9,998 nucleotides of DNA from Acidobacteriota bacterium (GTDB lineage: Bacteria; Acidobacteriota; Terriglobia; Terriglobales; Acidobacteriaceae), in contig JAJZDO010000716.1 in the NCBI GenBank assembly GCA_021805955.1, positions 1 to 9,998 of the forward strand. The letters run 5' to 3'. Positions within the stretch are counted from its first letter, which is position 1; every line of letters begins with the position of its first letter. Below, piece after piece: positions 1 to 6,298 of this stretch. The notes beneath the pieces are model-generated. The model was not told where the DNA came from, did no database searches, and saw only the letters and a program-made list of their open reading frames with translations. Made by a program: the position numbers and the translations under genes.

Positions 1-1
1 G

Positions 2-154
2 GTGGACGAAGTCGAGAGCGAACCATTCTCCACCCCCGAATTCCGTCAACAAATCCAATTTAGGGTCCGAACTGGTCCAATCTTCTATTGCCGGTTATGC
101 GGACGATTGTGTCAGCCCGGCTACACCGAAATCGGAGCGGTCACCGTCTGTTAG
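2..154 (+). CDS. Possible 3' end of an upstream gene (partial, hypothetical)
   Basis: One + frame stays open from the window edge for 50 codons to a TAG at 152-154. Its first part uses mostly G/C-ending codons, as the real genes here do. The tail contains a small cysteine group (YCRLCGRLC) and ends in Val-Cys. I do not recognise a family. An open frame of this length can occur by chance in fairly GC-rich DNA, and no start or domain is visible, so this is only a possible C-terminal remnant. If real, it ends 46 bp before the chosen start of the aquaporin gene. Confidence 0.22.
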   Translation: MDEVESEPFSTPEFRQQIQFRVRTGPIFYCRLCGRLCQPGYTEIGAVTVC

Positions 155-187
155 CGTGCTTTTGTATTTCCACCGTCAGATGCTGGT

Positions 188-193
188 AGGCGG
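188..193 (+). promoter_or_regulatory. Ribosome binding site that decides the aquaporin start
   Basis: AGGCGG, one mismatch from AGGAGG, lies 7 nt before a GTG at 201. The other in-frame starts (GTG 156, ATG 180, ATG 210) have no purine-rich site at a proper distance. This is why the coding region is begun at 201. Confidence 0.4.
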
Positions 194-200
194 ACGTGCT

Positions 201-1127
201 GTGCGGGAAATGGCTATCTCGCGGGGCCGGGATATATCCTTCAATTACACGGTGAACGAAACCACTTCACGCGTTTCAAACACAAGACCGCGAGGCGCAT
301 TCAAGCGCAATTGGCGTCGATATCTTTCCGAAGGCATCGAACTCGCGATCTTTATGATCTCGGCATGCGTCTCTACCGTCGTTCTGTTCGATCCCTCTTA
401 TCCGGCAATCCATCTCATTCCGAGCGCGGTCTTTCGCCGACTCCTGATGGGAATCGCGATGGGGATTACGGCGGTTCTTATCATTCGTTCGCCCATGGGC
501 AAGCGCTCCGGCGCGCACTTCAATCCTGCAATTACCTTTACCTATTTTCGGCTTGGCAAGATTGTCATCTGGGACGCCGGTTTTTATGTGCTGTTCCAAT
601 TTATCGGCGGGGTATTTGGCGTGGCAGTTTCGGCCCTTCTTCTGGGCAAAAGCCTTGCCCGTCCAACTGCCGACTACGCGGTGACTGCACCTGGGCGATA
701 CGGAACTGCAGCAGCTTTCTGCGCAGAGCTCTTTATGGCAGCACTCCTCATGGGAGTGGTTCTCTGGCTCTCGAATCGGCCTGCTGTGGCAAACCTCACC
801 AGCTACTTCGTCGGAATCCTGATTGCACTCTACGTCCTGTTTTTCGCTCCCGTATCAGGCTTTAGCATCAACCCGGCCCGGACGACAGGATCGGCAGTTT
901 TTGCAGATGTCTGGACCGCGGAGTGGCTTTACTTTATCGCGCCTCTGCTCGGCATGATGATTTCGGCAGAGATATATCTCCGCATCTATGGCGCGGATCG
1001 AGTGCTCTGCGCAAAACTACACCCTGACCCGAAGTATCCGTGTCCGTTTCTCTGCCACTATCCATTCCATCGTCACCCGGGGGATGCCGACATGCCAATC
1101 ATCACGACCCCGACGATTCTTCGATAG
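201..1127 (+). CDS. MIP/aquaporin-family channel protein
   Basis: This inner-membrane channel of the major intrinsic protein family should let water or a small neutral solute pass; the substrate is not known. The 308-residue product has two NPA half-helix motifs, Asn-Pro-Ala 108-110 (in GAHFNPAITF) and 224-226 (in GFSINPARTTGS). The conserved pore arginine R227 follows the second. Six hydrophobic segments lie near 45-63, 80-96, 125-149, 170-190, 203-216 and 243-262. The residue after NPAR is Thr, not the Asp typical of GlpF-like glycerol facilitators. By my manual alignment, the AqpZ filter histidine is replaced by Val212, so pure water selectivity is doubtful. After the last helix comes a cysteine/histidine-rich tail: C270, H274, C281, C285, H286, H290 and H292. 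GTG 201 is chosen for its Shine-Dalgarno site; GTG 156 or ATG 210 remain possible because the N-terminus before about residue 35 looks unconserved. A co-directional GMC oxidoreductase follows after 79 bp. The family call is secure; the transported compound is not. Confidence 0.93.
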   Translation: MREMAISRGRDISFNYTVNETTSRVSNTRPRGAFKRNWRRYLSEGIELAIFMISACVSTVVLFDPSYPAIHLIPSAVFRRLLMGIAMGITAVLIIRSPMGKRSGAHFNPAITFTYFRLGKIVIWDAGFYVLFQFIGGVFGVAVSALLLGKSLARPTADYAVTAPGRYGTAAAFCAELFMAALLMGVVLWLSNRPAVANLTSYFVGILIALYVLFFAPVSGFSINPARTTGSAVFADVWTAEWLYFIAPLLGMMISAEIYLRIYGADRVLCAKLHPDPKYPCPFLCHYPFHRHPGDADMPIITTPTILR

Positions 1128-1206
1128 GAACGGGGTGCCTGCGTGGGGAGGGCGCGCCATTGCAAATCCCCGGATCAGACAAGTTCTGACCTGCATCTTA
1201 GCAATT

Positions 1207-2967
1207 ATGCCTACTGAATACGACGCGATCATCATCGGCACCGGAGCAGGTGGCGGAACCTTGGCTCTCCACCTCGCCCAGGCAGGCAAGAAGATCCTCA
1301 TCCTTGAGCGCGGTCCCTTTATGCCGCAGGAGAAGCTTAACTGGGACACCTCCGCCGTCTTCCTCGATAACCGCTACCACACCAAAGAAACTTGGCAGGA
1401 CAAGGAAGGCAAGCCGCTGCACCCTCAGCAGGCTTACTTTGTTGGAGGGCAGACCAAGGTGTACGGCGCGGCCCTGTTTCGCATGCGGACGGAGGACTTC
1501 GGTGTCATCCAGCACAAGGGTGGCATCTCTCCCGCGTGGCCCATCTCGTATGCCGATATGGAGCCTTACTACACTCGCGCCGAAGAACTGTTCCACGTCC
1601 ACGGAGACCTCGGCTGCGCGCCCTCAGTCCCCGGCGGATATGGATCTTCCTTCGACCCCACTGAGCCTTTTCATTCCAGGAAGTATCCCTATCCCGCCCT
1701 CGCCAATGAGCCGCGCATGCAATCCATCGAAGATGACGTTCGCAAACTGGGTATCCACACTTTTCCAATCCCTCTTGGACTCAAACGCGATGAAGCCGAT
1801 CCTCTTGCCTCAAAGTGCGTCCGCTGTGATACCTGCGACGGCTATCCCTGCCTCGTTCATGCCAAGTCCGATGCCGACATCAATTGCATTCGGCAGATCC
1901 TTCAACTGCCGAACGTCACCTTAATGACGAGCTCCCGCGTAACTCGCCTTCTTACCAATAGCCGTGGCACAGTTGTTACCGCGGTCGAAGTCATCCACTC
2001 CGGCTCCGGTAAGCCGTACGGCTCTGCGCCCGAACCCCACGATACCTATGCTCCCCCGGTGTCGAAGAACGGTTCTCCTGCGACTTATACCGGAGGCTTC
2101 TTCGCCGTATGCGCCGGCGCTGTCAACTCCGCGGTGATCCTTCTCGCCTCCGCCAACGGAATGTACCCGAATGGTCTAGCTAACCGCTCCGATCAGGTTG
2201 GCCGCAACTTTATGTATCACCAGGCGGATGCGCTGCTGGCCATTTCAACCGAGCGCAACGAGGATAGTTACACCAAGACCTGGGGTACGAATGACTTCTA
2301 CCTCAAGGATTCCGATCCCGCTTACCCTTTTCCGCTGGGACAGGTCCAGCCCGTCGGCAGTTTCCACTACGAGATGATGAAGGGCGATGTTCCGCCACTC
2401 ACTCCCCACTTTGTGCTGGAGGGAATGAAACATCACGCCGTCCCCTGGTGGCTCACAACAGAAGACCTTCCCGATCCCGACAATCGCGTCACACTCCACA
2501 ACACCACTCCGCTCTCCGTAGAAAGCCAGCAGCCCGGCCTCATCGGCGCTCATCCATCCGGAGACACTGGCCGTACCAACGAGTCTGCGCCGGTCACGGA
2601 CGCCACACCGAGGAGGATTCAGCTCTCTTACACACCAAACAATGTTGAGTCATTCAATCGTCTGAAAGACCGCTGGGTCGATGTTCTGAAGAGGGTTGGT
2701 CACGCGACTACTTCCGTTCCGCTCCACGCCTATTTCAAGAAACGCATCCCTATCGAGGGCGTGGGTCATCAGAACGGAACCTGCCGCATGGGCAACGATC
2801 CTGCGACCAGCGTACTTGACCCCCATTGCAAGGCCCATGACCTCGACAACCTCTACGTTGTCGATGCTTCCTGCTTTGTTTCCGCAAGCGCCGTCAATCC
2901 ATCGCTCACCATCATTGCCAACGCGATGCGAATCGCGGACCACCTCTTGGCAGAGCGCCTCAGGTGA
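1207..2967 (+). CDS. GMC-family FAD-dependent oxidoreductase with cysteine cluster
   Basis: This flavoenzyme belongs to the glucose-methanol-choline family, which oxidises alcohol or sugar hydroxyl groups using FAD. The product is 586 residues. It opens with a Rossmann FAD site (GTGAGGGTLA, 11-20) and a Glu-Arg pair (34-35) ending the second strand. The GMC substrate-side signature follows (GGQTKVYGAALF, 80-91). The C-terminal GMC domain carries the catalytic His521 (GHQNGTCRMG, 519-528), the stretch LYVVDAS (549-555) and Asn564 in NPSLTI. Unusually for flavin-only GMC enzymes, residues 204-227 hold five cysteines spaced C-x2-C-x2-C-x4-C-x11-C, suggesting a metal or Fe-S centre that passes electrons to a carrier rather than oxygen. 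Two Ser/Gly/Pro-rich stretches (about 264-296 and 437-468) look like insertions. No Sec or Tat signal is seen at the N-terminus. ATG 1207 is chosen because it sits just before the FAD fold; the frame is open back to 988, but that part overlaps the aquaporin gene and has no domain. No good Shine-Dalgarno site precedes 1207. The substrate is unknown. Confidence 0.93.
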   Translation: MPTEYDAIIIGTGAGGGTLALHLAQAGKKILILERGPFMPQEKLNWDTSAVFLDNRYHTKETWQDKEGKPLHPQQAYFVGGQTKVYGAALFRMRTEDFGVIQHKGGISPAWPISYADMEPYYTRAEELFHVHGDLGCAPSVPGGYGSSFDPTEPFHSRKYPYPALANEPRMQSIEDDVRKLGIHTFPIPLGLKRDEADPLASKCVRCDTCDGYPCLVHAKSDADINCIRQILQLPNVTLMTSSRVTRLLTNSRGTVVTAVEVIHSGSGKPYGSAPEPHDTYAPPVSKNGSPATYTGGFFAVCAGAVNSAVILLASANGMYPNGLANRSDQVGRNFMYHQADALLAISTERNEDSYTKTWGTNDFYLKDSDPAYPFPLGQVQPVGSFHYEMMKGDVPPLTPHFVLEGMKHHAVPWWLTTEDLPDPDNRVTLHNTTPLSVESQQPGLIGAHPSGDTGRTNESAPVTDATPRRIQLSYTPNNVESFNRLKDRWVDVLKRVGHATTSVPLHAYFKKRIPIEGVGHQNGTCRMGNDPATSVLDPHCKAHDLDNLYVVDASCFVSASAVNPSLTIIANAMRIADHLLAERLR

Positions 2968-3364
2968 GGATAGGGTAATCGGAGATTTGTGGCCATCCGC
3001 CCAAGGTCAGCAGAGGTCAGCATATCCGCTGGATCTTAATGGATCGGTAATCCGCTTCCCATCTCGGCCATGTTGCCTGGATTGTCAAAAAAGTTTGGTC
3101 AATGCGACATTCGATTCCAGCGAGCCATTAATTCATCCCACATCTTGTTGCTTGTGAGGCGGTTCAAATCTGTGCGTTCTCGACATTCCTACTTTCCGGA
3201 GGACACTCGGCATTTCCCGATCAGAGAATGGCTCCTTTAGCCGCAGATTTCAGTACACGGAGAATTCTCTCCTGTGTCCTTCAGGAGAAAAAGGCGCCGA
3301 ATTTGCGGGGAAATTGGAGGATTGTTGGCTGAAATTTGTAAATCTAAGAATACGCAAGACTGAA
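2968..3364. other. Gene-free stretch after the oxidoreductase gene
   Basis: No credible gene is seen; the open frames are short and carry no motif. The contents are a tandem direct repeat of AGGTCAGC at 3004-3011 and 3014-3021 (10-bp period), and a perfect 7-bp hairpin at 3268-3288 (TCTCCTG, 7-nt loop, CAGGAGA). The hairpin is followed by A residues, not T, so it is not a + strand intrinsic terminator. I see no convincing terminator for the oxidoreductase gene. The stretch runs directly into the tRNA-fragment region. Confidence 0.55.
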
Positions 3365-3409
3365 TGGTGGACCTGGTCGGGATCGAACCGACGACCTCTT
3401 CCATGCCAT
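3365..3409 (-). pseudogene. 3' fragment of tRNA-Ala(GGC), probable attachment-site scar
   Basis: Read on the minus strand, these 45 bases match tRNA positions 32-76. The anticodon loop is ATGGCAT (anticodon GGC, U33 and A37 in place). Next come the 3' anticodon-stem strand GGAAG, variable loop AGGTC and a perfect T arm (GTCGG, loop TTCGATC, CCGAC). The 3' acceptor strand is CAGGTCC, then discriminator A and an encoded CCA. Position 70 is U, as needed for the G3:U70 alanine identity pair, which supports the alanine call. The 5' half is absent: the bases before the loop (TTGCA) do not pair with GGAAG, and no D arm or 5' acceptor strand lies further upstream. Site-specific recombinases that integrate into tRNA genes leave exactly this kind of 3' piece. 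It cannot make a working tRNA. Confidence 0.85.
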
Positions 3410-3568
3410 TGCAACGGTAAGTTATTGCACTTAAATGAGTGATGGGAAGGGGGGAAAGCACTCAATGACACTGCAAATGCGGGTAGAAACGGCTTCCGCA
3501 CCCTCGGCAGCACCCTTCTCTTCATTGTTCCGCACACGGCAGTACGCTGAAGATACTCTGATCGGATG

Positions 3569-3610
3569 AGAGGCGGGCTGGATTTGAACCGGCGACCTTG
3601 GGGTTATGAG
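3569..3610 (-). pseudogene. Degenerate 3' fragment of a CAT-anticodon (Met-like) tRNA
   Basis: The minus strand gives anticodon loop CTCATAA (anticodon CAT), stem strand CCCCA, variable loop AGGTC and T arm GCCGG-TTCAAAT-CCAGC with one mismatched pair. A 7-nt acceptor-like strand CCGCCTC follows, with no CCA. This is the 3' half of an elongator-methionine or Ile2-type tRNA. The bases before the loop (GTCTC) do not pair with the stem strand, and no D arm follows further upstream. Like the alanine fragment about 160 bp away, it is on the minus strand and cut at the anticodon loop. The mismatch and missing CCA suggest age, or that the acceptor end was never part of the copied segment. Met versus Ile2 cannot be told apart because the wobble C is modified in Ile2. 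Confidence 0.7.
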
Positions 3611-3622
3611 GAGACCAAGATC
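3594..3622. repeat. Inverted repeat centred on the anticodon loop (possible recombinase core site)
   Basis: GACCTTGG (3594-3601) and CCAAGATC (3615-3622) form 8-bp inverted arms with one G-T mismatch around a 13-nt spacer. The left arm lies inside the tRNA fragment and the right arm in non-tRNA DNA. Tyrosine-recombinase core sites have paired inverted arms around a short overlap, often on the anticodon loop of a tRNA gene, so this fits a hybrid attachment site. Chance similarity cannot be excluded. Confidence 0.45.
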
Positions 3623-3695
3623 TTGCTAAGTCTATAGCTTATATAACCGACCGCAGCGCTAAACACCCGTAAACGACATACCGCTACAACCTATG

Positions 3696-3750
3696 TGTCC
3701 TTGATCTGTCCTGAGCGCTGTCCCTGCGCCCGGCATGATTCTTGCATGAT
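3696..3750 (+). repeat. Helically spaced short direct repeats
   Basis: TGTCC occurs at 3696, 3707 and 3719 (steps of 11 and 12), and GCATGAT at 3733-3739 and 3744-3750 (step of 11). Repeats one DNA turn apart suggest a protein-binding array, possibly integrase arm-type sites given the nearby tRNA fragments. The units are short and the reading is tentative. The whole stretch 3611-3823 holds no credible gene. Confidence 0.3.
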
Positions 3751-3823
3751 CTGCCTACAGGATATGGCGCGCCGGATCCAGGTGCACGACTAGAAGCGCT
3801 GTGCAGCACTGAGTTCTTGGCGG

Positions 3824-3856
3824 ACCCCAAACAAAACACTCCGCAAGAGGCGGAAT
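3824..3856 (-). terminator. Intrinsic terminator of the regulator gene
   Basis: On the minus strand, right at the stop codon of the regulator gene, ATTCCGC and GCGGAGT form a 7-bp stem (one G-T pair) around loop CTCTT. A T-rich tract (GTTTTGTTTGG) follows. On the + strand the hairpin is 3838-3856 and the tract 3824-3837. Confidence 0.6.
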
Positions 3857-6054
3857 TATTTCGCGCCTAAATTCATGGAATATACGTTCGCAGTCGATAT
3901 CCGCGCGTTGATCAAGGGAACATCTGCGGGGGCCAGTCCTGCGAAACGAAAATCCAGCGCGTCCGGAGGCCTAACGCTGCGCAATCCAGCCACCTCTTCC
4001 ACGCGACCGTCGGGCACAGAAACCCGGTAAATTGGCTGGTCCTTTCCCGCGAAGTCGTCGAAATAAATCCAGTGACTGTCATGCGACCAGGCAGGATCAT
4101 GGGCGGCCCGTGAGATCAGGGTTTTCCAGGTATGCGCTTCCATGTCATAGAGCACGAGTTTGCTTTGATCCAAGGGCATGGCCACAATGTACCGGCCGTC
4201 CGGCGACCATCGAGGACTAAACAGTCCTTCGGACTGCGGAACAGCAGTCATCTGCCTGGTCGTCAAATTAAGGATATAGATCGACTTTGGCAGCGATTTT
4301 TCCGCCATCAGCTCCGGTAGTCGGCCAAACACAATCGAGTTGCCGTCCGGAGACCAACCCGGGTCAGCTTCATTCCTGGCTTCATGCAACACTGCCGCAA
4401 GGTCTCCCCCTTGTGCATCCATGATGTAAATGCGCCAGATTTTGCCCGGTTCTCTAGCCATCAGTACGATGCGCTTTCCATCCGGCGACCAATGCATCAT
4501 AAAGATTTCCATGGGTGGGGCTGTCAATTGCAGTCGTTGGCTGCCGTCAGTTCGACTGCACCACAATGAACTATCTTCCGGATTGATCCATGCTACCGAT
4601 TGACCATTTCGGGAAAAATCCACGAGCTGGGCGGAATTCAATGTTCTGCCATATGGCACAAATTGCCTGGAAGTCGAATCGAATTTCAGCAGCATCGAGC
4701 GAGAGTCTCGGCCGATGAAAAAAAGCCGATGTCCAGAGTTCGCCGTAATCGGAGCCTGGTAACTGAGGGGGCCATTTGTAACCTGGACCGGCTCGGAAGC
4801 ATGCAAGGAATACCAAGGCTTTCTGGCCAACACCCACACGTTGTTCATGCCCCTGTGAGCGGACTGAAAAACGAAATATTCTCCATCGGAAGTCCATGAA
4901 CCGCAGCACTCAGAGGAGGGGCTGCTCCAGTGGGGGAAGAGTGGCCGCAGATTCTTGCCGTCGGCCCCGATTTGCCACAAGCTGGTGGTGTGGTTCAGGG
5001 AGTTGATCAGTGTAAACCGAAGCTCAGATCCATCCGGGGACCATCGTAGCCAGAAGGCGCGACCTGACAACCCGGCAAACTTCCTGGACCCGGTGCCATC
5101 CTCATTGGCAATGAACAAATCTGTCCCATTGGCGTACAGAATTCGCTTGCCGTCAGGCATCACGGTCGCGTCATGGGCCAGAATATTGGAAAGACTGCGG
5201 GCAGTCCCCCCCAGCGTGGGCAAAATCCATAATGGCTGTTCCGCCTCCGGGATCAGGTAGTTTCGCACGACCAACTGCGAGCCATCCGGCGAAATATCTC
5301 CAAGAGAGGGCGCTGCAATCTCCGATGGTACCGGCAGAACGCTGGTTTCGCCATCGGCGATCAAGGCCTGCATCAGTTCCTCGCGGCCATTTTCAATTTG
5401 CAGAAAATAGATTCGTGAACCATCCGTGGCCATGGCTCCAAGATTTTCCTGCAGTGGCTCGCTTGGAAATACACGCCCGGAATATGTGATCTGGGAAATC
5501 CGCAGCGGCGTGTGAAACCTCTCGCCTATCACGCTCGACCAGAAAAAGAGTGCGCCTGCAATGAGCGCGATCAAAAACAACCATGCGATCACTCTCCCTA
5601 CATAGTTTGTGGCGTGTTCGTAATCCTTCGATGGCACTGATTGGCGTGCAGAAGCTTGAGTCTGCGAGGTCATAGATGGCTGCACCGGCGCTTTGTCAGA
5701 GGCAGTTGCTGGATCTGTCCAGACCGGCGCGATGAACCGGTAGCCGCGGCGCGCTACCGTTTCTATGAACCGAGGATTCTCCGCTGAATCTCCCAGAGTC
5801 TCGCGCAGCTTATTCATCGCCGTTCCTAGACTGTGGTCGAAGTCGACGGTGGTTTGATCGCTTCCCCAAAGACGCTGCTGCATGTCGTCCCTGGAAACGA
5901 CTTCACCAGGACGCTCCAGCAGCAATGAAAGAACCTTGAAAGGTTGATTCTGGATTTTGACCCGCATTCCGGATTTGTAAAGTTCTTCCTTTTGCAGGTC
6001 GACTTCGAACACACCAAATCGAACTCTGGGCGACGTGCGGTGTAGCGTTTCCAC
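3856..6054 (-). CDS. Membrane-anchored winged-helix regulator with PD40/TolB beta-propeller
   Basis: This is probably a one-component transmembrane regulator: a cytoplasmic DNA-binding head and a periplasmic sensing or protein-binding propeller. Residues about 11-111 form an OmpR/PhoB-type (Trans_reg_C) winged helix, with a recognition helix near 72-89 and the wing ending in ETVARRGYRFIAPV. A Ser/Thr/Gln-rich linker follows (112-150), then one membrane span (about 154-177). The rest (about 185-732) is a propeller with repeated PD40 motifs: SPDGSQL near 255, MPDGKRI 299, WSPDGSEL 338, WTSDGEYF 387, WSPDGKRI 522, WSPDGNSI 567, WSPDGRYI 616 and WSHDSHWI 656. There is no receiver domain, so no phosphorelay partner is expected; the layout is CadC/ToxR-like. 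The start is GTG 6054, supported by AGGAAG 9 nt upstream. The gene is divergent from the TonB-dependent receptor gene and is the best candidate for its regulator. The architecture is clear; ligand and targets are unknown. Confidence 0.92.
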   Translation of the reverse strand: METLHRTSPRVRFGVFEVDLQKEELYKSGMRVKIQNQPFKVLSLLLERPGEVVSRDDMQQRLWGSDQTTVDFDHSLGTAMNKLRETLGDSAENPRFIETVARRGYRFIAPVWTDPATASDKAPVQPSMTSQTQASARQSVPSKDYEHATNYVGRVIAWLFLIALIAGALFFWSSVIGERFHTPLRISQITYSGRVFPSEPLQENLGAMATDGSRIYFLQIENGREELMQALIADGETSVLPVPSEIAAPSLGDISPDGSQLVVRNYLIPEAEQPLWILPTLGGTARSLSNILAHDATVMPDGKRILYANGTDLFIANEDGTGSRKFAGLSGRAFWLRWSPDGSELRFTLINSLNHTTSLWQIGADGKNLRPLFPHWSSPSSECCGSWTSDGEYFVFQSAHRGMNNVWVLARKPWYSLHASEPVQVTNGPLSYQAPITANSGHRLFFIGRDSRSMLLKFDSTSRQFVPYGRTLNSAQLVDFSRNGQSVAWINPEDSSLWCSRTDGSQRLQLTAPPMEIFMMHWSPDGKRIVLMAREPGKIWRIYIMDAQGGDLAAVLHEARNEADPGWSPDGNSIVFGRLPELMAEKSLPKSIYILNLTTRQMTAVPQSEGLFSPRWSPDGRYIVAMPLDQSKLVLYDMEAHTWKTLISRAAHDPAWSHDSHWIYFDDFAGKDQPIYRVSVPDGRVEEVAGLRSVRPPDALDFRFAGLAPADVPLINARISTANVYSMNLGAK

Positions 6055-6063
6055 GTGGTAACA

Positions 6064-6069
6064 CTTCCT
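6064..6069 (-). promoter_or_regulatory. Ribosome binding site of the regulator gene
   Basis: AGGAAG on the minus strand, 9 nt before GTG 6054, supports the GTG start. The next in-frame ATG (Met30) would cut into the winged-helix domain. Confidence 0.6.
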
Positions 6070-6120
6070 GAAGCGACACTCCTGGTTCCTATTCCGTTGC
6101 TTTTCGAGCGTCTGTCCTCG

Positions 6121-6149
6121 GTTCTACTCCCGTGACCGTCACTAGTCAA
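6121..6149 (-). promoter_or_regulatory. Sigma70-like promoter of the regulator gene
   Basis: On the minus strand, a -35 box TTGACT (6144-6149), a 17-nt spacer and a -10 box TAGAAC (6121-6126) lie about 70-95 bp before GTG 6054. The -35 matches 5 of 6 consensus bases and the -10 matches 4 of 6. Transcription would begin near 6114, giving a leader of about 60 nt. Confidence 0.5.
6132..6142. promoter_or_regulatory. Palindrome inside the promoter spacer (possible operator)
   Basis: GTGAC-C-GTCAC is a perfect 5-bp inverted repeat around one base, wholly between the -35 and -10 boxes of the regulator promoter. A protein bound here would block RNA polymerase. The repeat is short, so this is a candidate only. 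Confidence 0.35.
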
Positions 6150-6162
6150 TGGGTGCGTTTAC

Positions 6163-6179
6163 CAGATGAAATCAGATGA
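6163..6179 (+). promoter_or_regulatory. Tandem direct repeat CAGATGA, possible OmpR/PhoB-type binding site
   Basis: CAGATGA occurs at 6163-6169 and 6173-6179, exactly 10 bp apart, 13 bp upstream of the regulator's -35 box. OmpR/PhoB-type winged helices bind tandem direct repeats with 10-11 bp spacing, the domain class present in the adjacent regulator. Related NNGATGA words recur at 6216-6222 and 6312-6318, toward the receptor gene. Confidence 0.35.
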
Positions 6180-6255
6180 TCCATGCCTCCAACCCTCTGA
6201 ATTACTTTGACTTGCCTGATGACATCTATTTGATTGAGAAACGATTCCTGGTGCA

Positions 6256-6285
6256 TTGAAAGGTGTGGGTGAATGGGCGTTTAAA
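6256..6285 (+). promoter_or_regulatory. Candidate promoter of the TonB-dependent receptor gene
   Basis: TTGAAA (6256-6261), an 18-nt spacer and TTTAAA (6280-6285) form a sigma70-like promoter. Transcription would start near 6292, leaving a leader of about 180 nt before ATG 6472. The 18-nt spacer and modest -10 match make this moderate. A second weak candidate begins with TTGACT at 6207. Confidence 0.38.
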
Positions 6286-6298
6286 TAGCCCGGTCGCT

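Noticed and set aside
988..1206. Upstream extension of the oxidoreductase frame by 73 codons
   Set aside because: It overlaps the aquaporin gene in another frame, has no recognisable domain, and the FAD-binding fold begins right after ATG 1207. GTG 1135 was also considered, but it only adds unrelated residues ahead of the fold.
3161..3170. GGTTCAAATC resembling a tRNA T loop on the + strand
   Set aside because: The flanking bases do not form a T stem (GGCGG against CTGTG), and neither an anticodon arm nor an acceptor end is found. Treated as chance.
3268..3288. Perfect 7-bp hairpin as a terminator of the oxidoreductase gene
   Set aside because: It is 300 bp downstream, and the bases after it are A-rich on the + strand, so it lacks the T tract on that strand.
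3237..3537. Two minus-strand open frames with peptides such as VGSIPTRS and WHGRGRRFDP
   Set aside because: These peptides are simply the T-arm region of the tRNA-Ala fragment read in protein frames. No other coding sign is present.
3410..3823. Introns splitting the two tRNA genes at the anticodon loop, with 5' halves further along the minus strand
   Set aside because: No D arm or matching 5' acceptor strand was found between 3410 and 3823, and the space between fragments is too short for a group I intron.
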